From: Corynespora cassiicola
Taxonomy: Eukaryota > Ascomycota > Dothideomycetes > Pleosporales > Corynesporascaceae
Length of the DNA: 64,000 nt
Direction: 5' to 3'
Assembly: GCA_022059125.1 (NCBI GenBank)
Contig: JAEUWY010000005.1
Location: forward strand, 62,001-126,000
The notes below the pieces were generated by a model, which made no database searches, was not told the DNA's origin, and was given only the letters and a program-made list of their open reading frames with translations. The translations under genes and the position numbers were made by a program. This document shows positions 23,401 through 36,058 of the stretch, piece by piece (position 1 is the stretch's first letter; the number at the start of each line of letters is the position of its first letter).

Positions 23401-26400
23401 TAATAAATATATTTAAATATACTTTTAATATATTATTAATAAGTATTTAATATATCGCAGGTGCGTTAGTAAAACTAAATAGTATTATAAAATATTTTTA
23501 GTACTTATACCGCGTCTAAAATACTGTTTTTTATTTTTTACTTTTTTTTATACGTATTAAGTTATACGCGCTTTAAAAATTTAAAACTGTAAATATCTAT
23601 ACTCTAAATAATCTATTTCTAAATTTTTAAATATTTAGTAGTAGATATCTGTTTTTAATTATAATATTATTAAATTTTTAAAAATCTATATATAACTGTA
23701 GAAATCTATCTTTCTTAAAAATAAAAATAATTAGATATTCTGCTTCTAACGTTAATTCGTGTATAAATTTTTTTTTAAAGTTTTTATTAAAATATATTTA
23801 TAATAATATAAGTTTTTTTTCTGTTAAACTATAAATAGGCTTAAAAATTAGATATTTTTTTTTTTAAAAGGCTATTTCGCAGTTCTAAAGCTAATACTTA
23901 AATAATACTTTATTATCTACTTTTTTTTAAAAAAGTAGTTTTTATTTACTATATTTTTTAGAGATTCTAAAAGTCGCGTAAGTTATTTTTAAAACTTTTA
24001 TTTTTTTATTTAGTAGCTTTTTATTAGATTTAGCGGAGTTAACTTTTCTTTTTAAAAACGTTTTATTTAATTTTTTACTGCCTATATTATTTAGCGTAAT
24101 TTTATCTACTATTAAACGCTGCTAATATATAAGTTCTAATATAATAGCGTAATTATATCCTGTAAATAAAAGCTTTTTTCTTATCTAATTAATATATAAG
24201 TTATGCTTTCTAAACTATAGAAGTTCTAAAATAATATTATAGATAGCCGTGCCTATAATATTAAAAAAAATCTCTTTCTAGTATTTCTAGATGTCTATAA
24301 TAGTTATAGCTTTTTAATCTATTAATACTTTTTTTAGTATTTTTCTTCTAGTTACTGTATAGAAAAAATAAAATTGCTTATAAGTATATATTTTTGTTTT
24401 ACTACGCTTTATAGTCTGCTGTAAAAAATAGTTACGCTAAGCCTTTATATCTAATAATATTTTTATCTAGTATTTATTAAGCTTAATAGGTAGTTTAATT
24501 AAGTTCTTTAAGTTAGTAGCGTATAATATTTTAAATTAATTTTAAGCGCTAGATGCTGTTCTAAAAAAAACTTATTACTAAATCTATATAAGCGCTTTTT
24601 ATTTTAGTAATATTTATAATTTTTATATAGACAGATTTACTAAAAATCTTACGTATATTTTCTATTAACTAGTATATTTATTATAAGTTTTTCGTTTTTA
24701 TTTATCCCAGAAAAGTATTATATTTGTTATTTATTTTATAGATAAGTATTATATATATATATTTTATAGTTAAACTACTGTTACGTATATTTGCGCAGTT
24801 TCTTTAAAAACTATTCTACTACTATTTTATTTAAGTAGTAAATTTAGTATTAGTTTTTTTTATAAGATATTTATAAGTAGCTTACGTGCTTTAAATTTTT
24901 TAAATTTAAATAGTATTACAGTTTTTACGTGTTTCAGCTTTATAAAAAGCTTAAAACTATATTTAGTTTACTATTAGAGTCTAGTAGAACTTTTAGCCTA
25001 ATCTCTAAATTTAGTTAACTAATTTATTTTTATATTTTAAAACTACGTCGTTATTAGCGTTCTTCTAAATTTTAGTTTTTTTTATTTAAGTTATAGTGTC
25101 TTTTTAACTGTTTACGCGTTATAGATAATTTTTTCTACTATATAAACGTTTTTATTAAATTTTTTCTGTGTTTTTTAAAAGCTTTAGCTAATTTTTATAT
25201 CTTTTTAAAATTTTTATTTATTTTAAATTATGTAAGTTCAGATAGCGTGCTACTATTACTATTTTTTTTAAACTTATAACTAGCGTTACTTAAATAGTTT
25301 TTATAATTATATACTTTACAAAAAACTTCTTCTTTTTTAGAGCTAGATTCTTTAAATTTAATTTTTTTAAAAATACTTTTAAGCTCTGTCTAAATATTTT
25401 TATTTTAATACTAAATATAATTAAAAAATTTTTTTATTTTTTTATTTCGCAGTAGTTCGCTGTCGCAGATAAGTTCTATTTTATAAAATTTTTCTATAAT
25501 AACTTTCTATTTATCGTCTGCGTTAGATTTATTATCTAAAATAATTTATAATATATTTAGCTGTTAAATAATTTTGTTTTTTAATTAATAGCTTTTTATA
25601 ATATAGCCTGTTTTTCTACACACGTAGTAAGTTATAGCTTTACTTTTAAATTTATTATTTTTTTTTTATTACTTTTTTATTCTGATTTCTAGATATTACT
25701 AAAAACTATTAGTTTATTATTATAGATGTTATAAGTAAAATGCGTTACTTTACGTTTAACTTATTTACTAGTATTAGTATTATAGTACTTTTTACTATAG
25801 CTTAGTTTAGTACGTTATTTATATTTTAGATTTTAGTTTTAATATAATTCTATTCGTAATTTATACAGTTTCTAATTAATATTAATAAATTTATTTATAA
25901 ATTATTTAAGCGTGTTAAGCTAAGCTCTAGAACGTATAAATTCTTTTTTAACGTTAAGTTTAAGTTCTTAACAGTATATCGTTATAAATACTTTATTATT
26001 TTATTTAGTAAGAATTAATAGTTGCTGAAATTTATTAGTGTAGTTAGCAGCTAACGCCTATTACTTAAAATATTAAATAGCTTATTTAGTAATTATATTT
26101 TTATTAAAAACTCTAAAAACTTATTTAATTTTTTTTTTTAAATTTATTAAAGTTTTTTATTTATTTGTTAACGTCGTCGTTAGCTTCGCCGTTTTTATAC
26201 TTAATAAAAGCTAGTTTAATTTATTAAAATACTTTATTTTTTATATATATAGCTGCGAACATAACGCGTTTTTTTTTTTAATATTTTTATTTTAAAAGTT
26301 AAAAAATAAGTTAAGCTGTAAAAGCTAGTTTTTAAACTTACTTTATTTTTTATAGTAAAAGTTAGATATTACTATTTTAATAGAATTATTATTTACTATA

Positions 26401-26510
26401 TTAGATTATACGATTATACTAGTAGTAGCTTTAGCACTAACAGTGCTACTAGTTAAAGTTAAAAATACGCGTAATTCTAAAGTAGTATTTATTTTAAAAA
26501 GTATTTATAA

Positions 26511-26889
26511 TATTAAAGCTGTGCTACAGGCTATAAGCGAAATTAAAAAATAAATAGCTGCTTAAATTAATTTTTAAAAATAAATACTAGTAAAGTTATA
26601 TAGGTAAAACGATATGCGATATACTGTACGGGTTTCTGTGTTAGTAATAGAGCATAATAAATTAATAATTAATTTTAAATAATAGATTTGCTAATAAAGT
26701 AAACATAATTATAAAGTATAATTATATAGACTATATATATGTGTATAAAGCTTCTACTTAGTACTGCTTAGTACTGCTTAGTTACTTAATACTACTAAGC
26801 AGACTAATTAACTAAGTATGTTACATAACTAGCTATAGCGGTGCGACTCTGTCGGCCCCGTTATTAGCCTACGTTTATAGCTTATAATA
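26511..26889 (-). repeat. LTR of the 6.8 kb gypsy element (right; 5' LTR in minus sense)
   Basis: 379 bp, starting TATTAAAGCTGTGCTAC and ending GCTTATAATA, followed by the target duplication CCTAA. Confidence 0.85.
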
Positions 26890-28223
26890 CCTAAATCTTC
26901 TATTACTAAAAATTAAAAAAAAACAGAGTAAGTTAGTTATAAGTTAAGTAATAAATAAATTAAAAAAATTATAAAAACTTTAGAAATAATTATAGAAAAA
27001 TATTAAAACAGTATAATGTAAAACTATTTTTTATATTAACTAAAAACGAAAAATAGCACCTTAGCTAAAAAAAAATAAAAATATATATATATTTTTTTAT
27101 AAAAAACTTTTAAATAATATAACTAAGTAAAAAGTTAAATTACGTTAAAGTCAGACTATTTTTAATTCTAAAACTAAAAAAACCAGTTAACTATAAACTC
27201 TAACTCTCTACTAATACTAGAATATATTTAGTATTTTATATATTACTACTAGAATCTGCTAACGCCGAAACATTAGTTTAAAAATACTTTTATTATAAAA
27301 TAAAAAAAAAAGTTAAATTTAAAGTAGAAGCGCTAGTAGGCTACCGCGAGATAGAATAAAATAAATTCTATAATAACTATTTTATATAGAAATAGTTAGT
27401 TAAATAGAAAAAATACTTAGAGTTAGAAAACACTTAAGAACGAGAATAAAATCTAAAAAACTGTTAGTAACTACTTAAAAAAAGCTAAAAATAAAATTAT
27501 TTCTACTACTACACAGAAGTAATTAAAGAAAATATATTTAAAAAAAAGTAATATATTATATATAACTAAATATTTAAGAACTAGTAGATAACACAGATAC
27601 TTTCTAAAAATTATTAGAAAAATTTTTAATAGCGTTTTAAGTGCTTAAAAAAAAGTTAAAAGTAAAATTTTTAGAAGAACTGTTAAAAGTAAAAACTTTA
27701 AATAACGCTTTATATTTTTACTGCTTTTATTTTTTTAAATTTTATTTTTCTACTAATATAACTTTTTCCGTATAATAATTAAGTAAATTTATTTATTAAT
27801 AAAACTGCTTTTTTTTAGCTTTCGCTACTTATAAGTTTTTTAAAACTTTTTTATATATTTTTATAGCTGTATTCTGTACTTTATATAACTTTTTTATTTA
27901 TTATTATAATTTTTTTTTTAGCGAAACACTAAAACTTAAATTAAATACTATAAATATTATACTGCTGCCTGCGATATAGATATTTACTATACTTTTTAAA
28001 GTAAATATATACTTTATACATTTATTTATACTTTACGTAAGTTAAATATTTTTAAACTATAACTTTTTTTACAGCTTTAATAAAATTAACTAAATAATAA
28101 TAGTAAACAGTACTAAAAACTGTTAGTATTTTAAGTATTATTATAAAAATAGGCAGTAACAAAAAAAAACCTGCGCGTTATATATTAGCTTAAAAAACTA
28201 AGCTAAACTAAAAAAAAAAATAG
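26890..28223 (+). mobile_element. Ty3/gypsy fragment, plus (integrase C-terminus to 3' end)
   Basis: Continues the integrase of 19357-20063 after the inserted 6.8 kb element, then the chromodomain-equivalent region (about 27,390-27,450) and the 3' untranslated part up to the LTR at 28224. Non-coding because of RIP stops. Confidence 0.75.
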
Positions 28224-28595
28224 TATTATAAGCTATAAATGTAGACTAATAACAGAGCTGATAAAGTTATACTACTATAGCTAGTTACGTAATATACTTA
28301 GTTAATTAGTCTACTTAGCAGTACTAAGTAACTAAACAGTACTAAGTAAAAAGCTTTAGATATATATATATATAGTTTGCATAATTATATTTTATAATTA
28401 TATTTACTTTATTAGTAAATCTATTATTTAGAATTAACTATTAATTTATTATACTCTATCGCTAATATAGAAATCTGTATAGTATATTACATATTATTTC
28501 GCTTACGTAACTCTACTAGTATTTATTTTTAAAAATTAATCTAAGCAGCTACTTACTCTCTAGCCTCGTTTATAGCTTATAGCATAGCCTTAATA
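28224..28595 (+). repeat. Gypsy LTR (372 bp), plus orientation
   Basis: Starts TATTATAAGC and ends AGCCTTAATA. It is the 3' LTR of the gypsy copy 19357-20063 plus 26890-28223. Confidence 0.8.
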
Positions 28596-31500
28596 TAAAG
28601 TTTATATAAATTTTATTAAATATAGTATAAATATTTAATTTTATAAAAAATTTAGTGTTACTAGATTTTGCTAGCAGTTTATCTATTTAAAGTATTAGAT
28701 AAGCGTTTTTTTAAGTAAAAGTATTTAGTTTATAATAGTTAACGTATATTTTAAGTTTTTTATTTAATTTATAAATATAGATAATAGAAAATATAAAAAA
28801 GCTTAAGCTTTACTTAATAAAACTATATTAAAGTTAAGTTATTATAAATTTTTAAGTAGCTTCGAGTTTTTTAAAATTTTACTTATATAAAAAACTATAG
28901 TTATTTAAAAAAAGTTTAGTTAAAATAATTTTATAATTATATAGTTAATATAAAAAAAGATAGAGTGCGGCTTTTAGGTTGAATATATTTTAATAAAATT
29001 AATATATAGAAAGTAGTTAGTTTAGTATTAGAGAGACAACAGTTTTATTTAAAAAATAAAATTTTTAAATTTATTAGTTAATTTTATAAATAGTTATTAT
29101 AAAAAATTTATTTTTAGATTATTCTATTTAAAAATAAAAGATATCAGCGGATATAGCGGCTATTTAGAAATTACAGCTAAATTTAGAACAGTATCAGATA
29201 TTAGTTAGAAAAAAGCGTTTAAGCTAAAAAAATCTAAATTTTAAAAATTAATACAGATAAGTTTTTAAATTTTTCTAATTTTTTATATATATATATTTTT
29301 TTTATAATATATTTTTACAGAGAATATTTTGCTTTATTCTCTAGCTAGTTATAAAAAATATAGACGTTAAAAAATAAGTAGAGTAGATATATAAAAAAAA
29401 GTAAATTAAACTAGCTATACAATCCGGTCGTATTCTGTATTCAATTTAAATTTAAATTTTTTTATTTATTTTAGACTAATAATATAGATTTAGAATTTTA
29501 GATTAAAAATAATTAAAAAAATAATTTAAGATAGTACGTCTATCTATATAAAAAAAAAAATAAATATAATAAATAGCTGAAAATTTAACTAAGTTTTAAA
29601 AACTTTATATTTTAACTTTATAAAGTAGTTTTTAGATAAGTATTTAAAAAGTATAAACTAAAAATACTATAAAAGAAATATTAATAGATAAAAATTCTTA
29701 TACGCTAGTATTCATAAAAGAATATAAATAGATTTTAAGTCTGTTAAAATAGAGAATAGAAAGTATTTAGAAATAGTAGCTTTCTAATAAATTTAATAAG
29801 TTTATATAAGATGAATTATACTTACTGTAATCTAAAACAGAAATTCTTTCTAAATATTTTTATTTTTTAGTTAAACTAAATTTAGTTTATTAAAGTTAAT
29901 TACGTTTTAAATTAGTTTTATAAATTATTTTTAATAAAAATTTAGTTTATTTGTAAAAAATTACAGTCGCGTGCAAAATAGTTTTATTTACTATAATTAT
30001 AATAGTTTTTTTTTTACAGCTAAAGCTGTTTTAAATAGTTTTTTAATTTTATATTAGTATAGTAATTATAACTCTGCGCAGGTAGTATATTAGTAAATAG
30101 TTTTTTTTCTTTATATAAATACTGCAAATAAGTTAGTTAGCTTTTAGTTTTCTAAAACTTTATATAAAATAAAACTAAAATTATTTTTTTTATTTCTACT
30201 AATAGTAGATACAGAAGTACTTTAGCGTTTTATATTATAGAAAAAAAATATTTTACTATATTATTAAAGAAGTTATTTTACAGAAATTTAAATTTAAAGT
30301 TTAGAACTTATAGAGCTGAAGTTATTTTTTTCTATAAATAGAAAAACTATTTTTTTTTATATTCTGCTTTTAATAGTAGTAAATAAAAATTAAGTTTTAA
30401 AAGTAGAGAAAAGTTTTTTTTATTTTATCTGCAGCTAGTAAGAAGCTACTTAATTTTTTATTTTTTTATTTTTTAAAATAAAGTATAATTTTAGAAAGTT
30501 AAGTATTTTTTTTATATTAAAAAACTATTTTTAAAAGTTATTAGCTAAGTAACAGAGCTCTAAATATTTTTAAACTAGTTCTAATATATATTTTTAAACT
30601 TCTACTTTATAAATTTATTAAGTAAAATAGTAGTTTTAATTAATATTAAAGCGATTTTAGATAAAAACTAGCTATTATAAAAAAGTAACAGTTTTTCTGT
30701 TACTAAAAAGCTTAATTTTAAAAATTTATTTAAATAGTTTTATTTAAACTAAAAGTAAAAGTAATTTAGATAGTTATTAGACATAAATTAATAGTAATAG
30801 TTTTAGCTATTTTTTATTTTAGAAAAAAAAATCTACAGCAGCAGCTTTAAGTTCTAATATTTTAATTTATAACTATAAAATTTCTATTTCTATTAGTATA
30901 AAATAGAGATTACTATTATTAGGTTAGTATAAAAATCTAGTAAATTTTAAATTATTATTAAGAGGTTAAAGTTGTTCTTGCAGCTAGTTTAATTTTTAAA
31001 TAATTTTTTCTATAAAAATATTTAAAAAGTATATTATACTAGATATTAATAGTTAGAATTAATTTTAGTAGACTTTTAATAGTTATTTAGTTTCTACTTT
31101 AATATATAATATATTTTTTTTAAAAGTAATCTAACTTACGTAAAAACAGAAGTTCTAAATTTAAAAGTTTTAGTTATTAAAAAATTTAAAAAATTTTAAT
31201 TTTACTAAAAATTAAAAATATATATAGTAATTTAGAACAGACCTAGTCTAATACGTGTACTATTTAGTTATATTTTTTTTTATAATAAATAGAGAAATAA
31301 TATTTTTTAAGCTATTACTAGCGAAAAAAAATTTAGAAATATAATATAAAAATACAGAGCGATTAATTTTTAATATAGTTTAAATACTACTTAGAATAAA
31401 AGTTTACAGAACTAAAAAATAATTATAAATTAAAATCTATAAGTTTTATATAAAAAGATATTTCTAGACTATAAAACTATTAAGAAATATTATATTTTTT

Positions 31501-31703
31501 TATATTTTTTTCTAAAACTTTCTATTTTTAGTTTAGTTTAGTGCTGTCTTAGTTATAGTAAAATAAAAAATTTAAATAGCTAGATATTTAAACTTAAGTT
31601 AAAATTAGATTAAAAGTTAAAATTAAAGTTTAGTTAGAAGTTAAGGTTACGTGCGTAATGCTAGAAAGTAAATTCAAATTTTATACAGATAAAATTTATT
31701 ATA
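28596..31703 (-). mobile_element. 5' half of the 367-bp-LTR retrotransposon, minus
   Basis: Matches the complete element from its reverse transcriptase (compare 28,600 with 14,640) up to its minus-sense 5' LTR at 31345-31703 (359 bp). The left side is cut by the gypsy LTR ending at 28595. Internal frames are destroyed. Confidence 0.75.
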
Positions 31704-32243
31704 AATTTAAATAATTTTTTATAAAAATTAATATATATGTAAATTTTTAAAAAATAGAAATAGTTTTATATAATTTAAAAACTATATTATTAAAGTTTAA
31801 TATAAAAATATACACGCTTACGCTAGTTTCTAAAACTATTTAATAAAAAGTTAAAATACTAAATAACGCGTATAAACTAAATATTTAGTTAATATTAATT
31901 TAAAATAAAATTAGAAAATATAAAAGCTTATTACTAGCTTTAATTATTAAAGCGTTTATTTAGTTTAATAAAAGTACTGTAATACTAACTTATAAAATTA
32001 TATTATTTTATATATAAATTAAAATTTTTTAAAAAGCTAATAAAGCTACTACGCAGCGTATAAAGCAAAAAATAAATAAATTTAGTATAAATTTTTTTTA
32101 ATAAAAACTAAAAAAACTAAAATTATTACTTAAAAAAATACTAAAAAATAATTAAATAAAAAATATATAAAAGTAAAGTTTATTTTAGTAGTAGTTAGTA
32201 AATAAAAGTATACTACACACACTATAAAAAATAACAATATAAC
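31704..32243. repeat. AT-rich unidentified repeat remnant
   Basis: RIP-like composition with no domain or frame I can recognise. It leads into the boundary repeat at 32244 and may be the interior of the same element. Confidence 0.4.
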
Positions 32244-32404
32244 TTTTATATATATAAAACAGTAGTATAACTACTATAGTTACTTTCTATATTAATTTAT
32301 TATTATATTTTTCTAAAGTAGTTGAGTAGGTGGTAGTACGCAGAGGGGCTGTCAGGGAGGCTGTCCGACTCACTTGTCTGTCCGACTCGCTTATCCTTTA
32401 CGTT
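32244..32404 (-). repeat. Transposon-block boundary repeat, right copy
   Basis: Inverted relative to 2069-2226. This copy is less mutated and shows two near-identical units around GTCCGACTCRCTT. Unique DNA begins immediately to the right. Confidence 0.6.
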
Positions 32405-33758
32405 ATGTTATGTATTCTCCAAGATATAATAATTCGAGATTGTTCGGCATTCTAAACTGAGATAGAGGGACACCAGTAATTTGTCATGCAGTCGTATTCT
32501 TTGATGCTCAGCCCATTTGTAACCTGGAAAGCCGTTTGTTCATCTTTGAAACAGACAAAATTCTCACTGCCAACATTTGCCTGGCCAGAAATCTTCTTAT
32601 GGCCAAGCTCCGTTGCTGATTTATCAATGCTTGACGAGAAGGCTATTTACTCTCTGCGCCCTAACTCTGCGGTTCTATGTGTTCCCTCAAGTCTCCCTGC
32701 AAAAAAAAAAAAAAAAAAGTCTCTTGCAGACCGACTAATACTGACAGCATGCTCAGTGGCCTTTTGGATGTCCCATCAATTTTGTGTGTTGGGGCATATG
32801 AACCGTGGAACACCACCTCAACGCCTTTGACGATTATTTCATCAAGTCTCGACTATTTTTTCCCTCCTATGGCTGAGCTGACTGGCTCATGATCGCAAAC
32901 TCTGTTGGAATTTGGCTCAGCGGTGACCCGGTATCAATAGAACCGTTTGCAAAATAGGTGACTTCCGTGTACATAACTACTTAAGCGAGTAACGTCGTGT
33001 TATACAGGCATATAATAATGAGTGAACATCCAGAAATAAGAGATTGCCGTTGGCATGTCGACAAATAGAGGTTGTGCTTGGAGCCCATTCTGGCGATGTC
33101 GACTGGTGCAGAGATGATACAGCTGGAAAATAATACCGACCAAGTAGCTGAATCGCATGACTTCTCTAGGCGTACGTAAATGCAGAGATTTTTCCAGTAA
33201 AGCTGTGATACGGGTCAGACTAGTTTTTGCGCAGAAAACTTTTGTAATAATTGTTCTGCTTTTAACAAAGGTCCTTAATTAGGGGAAGATAGTAGAAAGT
33301 GTCAGATGGGCCGTGGTTATCACTTATAAACGACACGTATAAGACCAAACTATGAATTCACTTGAATAAACAGCATAATCTGACCAATTCAAACGTAGGC
33401 GTCATATCAAATTAATATATAACCATAGATACAATATTTAGAAAAGATGATCTGATCTATCCAAAGGACAATCGGCTTTAGTCTACTTCCCATGGCCCCA
33501 CTCAGCGGAGAGTGTGCTGATAGTTAATTATATACGCTCTGTCAAGTTCTCCCCTGTCGTATTCTACGAATATCTAATTCCATTAAGCTTACAATGGAAC
33601 ATAATATTTTCAATTTTTATAAAATGTCTTGGTTGGATATGAGCCCTCGTAGTGCCGAATTCTTATTGAGAACTGTGATAATAAACCCTCAAAAGGTTTC
33701 ATTTGGTTTTTAGAGAGCTAGATTTCGAACCCAGACGTTTAAGTAGTAGAAATTGTAT
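32405..33758. other. Gene-poor stretch with no supported gene
   Basis: Normal base composition. Short frames at 32486-32830 and 32677-32892 overlap each other around a run of 18 A (32701-32718) and have no recognisable domain; they are not called. The right end should contain the 3' region of the Cip1-like gene. Confidence 0.4.
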
Positions 33759-34546
33759 CTAATAAGCAGCGAACGTGGTACTGCATCCAATGCGAGCGGA
33801 GCTGACAGCAATATCGTCATACCAAAATGTGTTAGTGTCTCCACCATATGACTCCCAACCAAAATAAATGGCTGTCGGTTTCGGTCTATACGAACTCCTC
33901 GTCCATTGACCAGCGTTACTGTTGGTCGTTCCAGGCTTGACAGTCAGTCCTGCAATTGCAGTACCATCCAACCATGTTTCCACAGTGCCATCAGCACCCA
34001 GATGATATTCAAAGCACTTCCAAGTATTGGCTGGAAGTGCAGCTGACGCCGCGATGCCTTGAGGCGAGAGATCCGGCAGCGTAGCATCATCTGACTCGCG
34101 GTTATACATGAGTATCTTACTTTGACCACCAATTCGAAGATGCTTATTTGTACTTTGAGCTGAATCAGGCATTGTAATGAACGTGACGTGGGAATCTGTG
34201 AACGCTTTTGAAGCTTTTCTATAGGAGAGCAGGCATCATCAGCAAAAACATCCGTTGATTGATCCTCAAACACTCACATGTATAATCTGACATATATATC
34301 ACCACTTGGAACTTTCTTCGTGCCGAAAAACGCGTGCCCACAATAGCCACCGGCGCCATCTACCCTGATAGAATTCTTTCCAGAATGGGCATTTGAGCTG
34401 TCCAATGTCACCTTGCCACCCTGGTTACAGTCAGGAGCATATGTTGGCCATGCATTTTGATCCCATCCATTTTCAAAGCCTTCCGAGACTTGGGCCAGGG
34501 TTAATGGCAAGAGAGTGATAGCCGCTAAAATGATTCGGCGGAGCAT
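33759..34546 (-). CDS. Secreted Cip1-like protein (catalytic-type core without cellulose-binding module)
   Basis: Two exons, 34278-34546 and 33759-34218, with a 59-nt GT-AG intron (34219-34277), give 242 residues. The first 18 residues are a clear signal peptide, with the mature protein starting QVSEGFENGWDQ. The rest matches what I recall of Trichoderma reesei Cip1 throughout: APDCNQGG, YCGHAFFGTKKVPSGDIYVR, HVTFITMPDSAQ, HLRIGGQ, YNRESDDATLPDLSPQGIA, CFEYHLGADGTVETWLDG, FGWESYGGDTNTFWYDDI. Cip1 is a beta-jelly-roll protein co-expressed with cellulases and related to polysaccharide lyase families. The usual Ser/Thr linker and C-terminal CBM1 are absent: the protein stops 9 residues after the last core Cys. 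Role inferred: extracellular plant cell-wall or glucuronan degradation. Confidence 0.92.
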
Positions 34547-36058
34547 GATGGTGGCAGTCGAGTCGGTTGTGTTGTTGTCTGTGTCAGAATTCCAGAGCGA
34601 GATCTAACAAAACCCAGAATGAGGACGCAAAGGAACATTATATACAGAAGACAGCCTGTCTACCCCAAAAAAGCTTCTTCACCTTTTACCCCAGCCGGAA
34701 TGTGGCAACAAGAGATTGTCTAAAGCTTATATTTAGCCGCTTAGATATGAACCGGAAATTCGGCCCATTCTCCTAGGGAATTGCGTCTTAATTAATTACA
34801 GATAGCTTGATTCATAGGGTATAAACTAATGTGGTGGGATTCGGTGATTCAAGGCGACATAATATAATAACGGTTCCGTCATAGTCTCACATTGATTGAT
34901 TAGTAATTAGACAATATCCAACGACCTCTCGTACCTAATGAGAAAGAATGGTGATGTAACATCAATGCTTGATGGCGTTTCAATTCAACTCCAGCGAAGA
35001 ATAAGCCTGGAGAGCGTGTGCGCTGTCAGTACGCACCGGCGCCAAAGGCGAAAATACATGCTTGCGTGGATCTGAGGCTTGTGTCGACGTGGAGATTCAA
35101 ATATCTGGACTGATATTTCTCTTAAAATAAGATGAGATAAAGTGTATAGAAGGAGCTAAAATATACCAGAGCGACAGGAAATAATATATGATACATGAAC
35201 GATACGAGAATGGCTGTGTACTGCGCAGGCGCTGGAGAGCCGGCCTCGGCAACTTTGTACGCTAAGCCTGAATCGATTCTCTGCGCCAAGGCGGTTATCG
35301 ATAAAACACCTCAATGGACGAAGTGCGCAAGCCATCATCATCAACCCTAAATAGCATGTCGCACGATCCACAGTGTCCCTTCTTTTTTCTTCACTTGGAC
35401 GAAGTGTTGGCTGAGCTTCTGTTTCGCATGGCCGTGCTCATGCTCCGGGTTATGCGGCCCTAGTACTGTAGCCAGGGGCGGTGCAGACCTTCGAAAAAGT
35501 CAAAAATGGACGATAACTAACCAGAGCTGATATTTATAGAAACAAAGTGTGGTACTTGCAGCAGTCTTATACGTCTGTCCATGTCTATATTGTCTGGGCT
35601 TGAAACAGGTCCGTTATAGGTTGCAACAGCTTGCCCGTAGAGGGAACCATACAAAATGCTAGAATTGGTCGCCTTCCTGCCAAACTGATCAGGACGAAAA
35701 GAAAAACCATGAAATATCTTTGATTTTGTTGGATCCGCCCTGCGATTGGGCCTTTGGGGCTGCGCATCACAACAGGCCGCCTCTATTCAGCTATGCCATT
35801 TCGGGACTTCAGCTGAGCTTTAGCGCAAACAGTCGCCTCCAGCACCCAATCGATGGTTTCCTTGATTGCATTTGCTCGCAACCGTAACGAAGCCAGGCTT
35901 ATGATCATTTCTCCGGTTCTTAAAAGGAGTCCGTCACAGCTGAATTTTAGGCTGTAGAACATCCTCGCCTGCGGTCCATCCCCACTCTTTACTTTCACAC
36001 GCTGGTTATCTTGATGTTCATTATGTGAGGTGAAGATATCTCGATCGACATACAAATA
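34547..36058. other. Intergenic between two secreted/surface protein genes
   Basis: Contains the promoters of the Cip1-like gene (leftwards) and of the membrane protein gene (rightwards). Several short frames (35156-35371, 35585-35770, 35783-36055) have no domain, no consistent splice sites and no family resemblance, so none is called. Confidence 0.45.

Larger units (their letters stand above)
20064..26889 (-). mobile_element. Complete Ty3/gypsy element with 379-bp LTRs (6.8 kb), RIP-inactivated
   Basis: LTRs at 20064-20442 and 26511-26889, both 379 bp. The internal region on the minus strand runs gag (from 26510 down), protease, reverse transcriptase (about 23.9-22.6 kb) and integrase (about 22.6-21.3 kb). 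Target duplication TCTAA (20059-20063) / CCTAA (26890-26894), differing by one C/T. Removing the element reconstitutes a continuous plus-strand integrase, so it inserted into an older relative. No frame is open. Confidence 0.85.

Noticed and set aside
2000..32300. Mitochondrial DNA insertion as the cause of the AT-rich block
   Set aside because: No mitochondrial genes; instead LTRs, target duplications and transposase/reverse transcriptase remnants with RIP-type changes explain the composition.
32486..32892. Two overlapping plus-strand ORFs of 114 and 71 codons
   Set aside because: No domain, the lysine run comes from an 18-A homopolymer, and the two frames overlap; no splice structure extends them.
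35156..36055. Several minus-strand ORFs of 61-90 codons upstream of the surface-protein gene
   Set aside because: No conserved motif, no signal peptide and no compatible introns; they look like chance frames in intergenic DNA.
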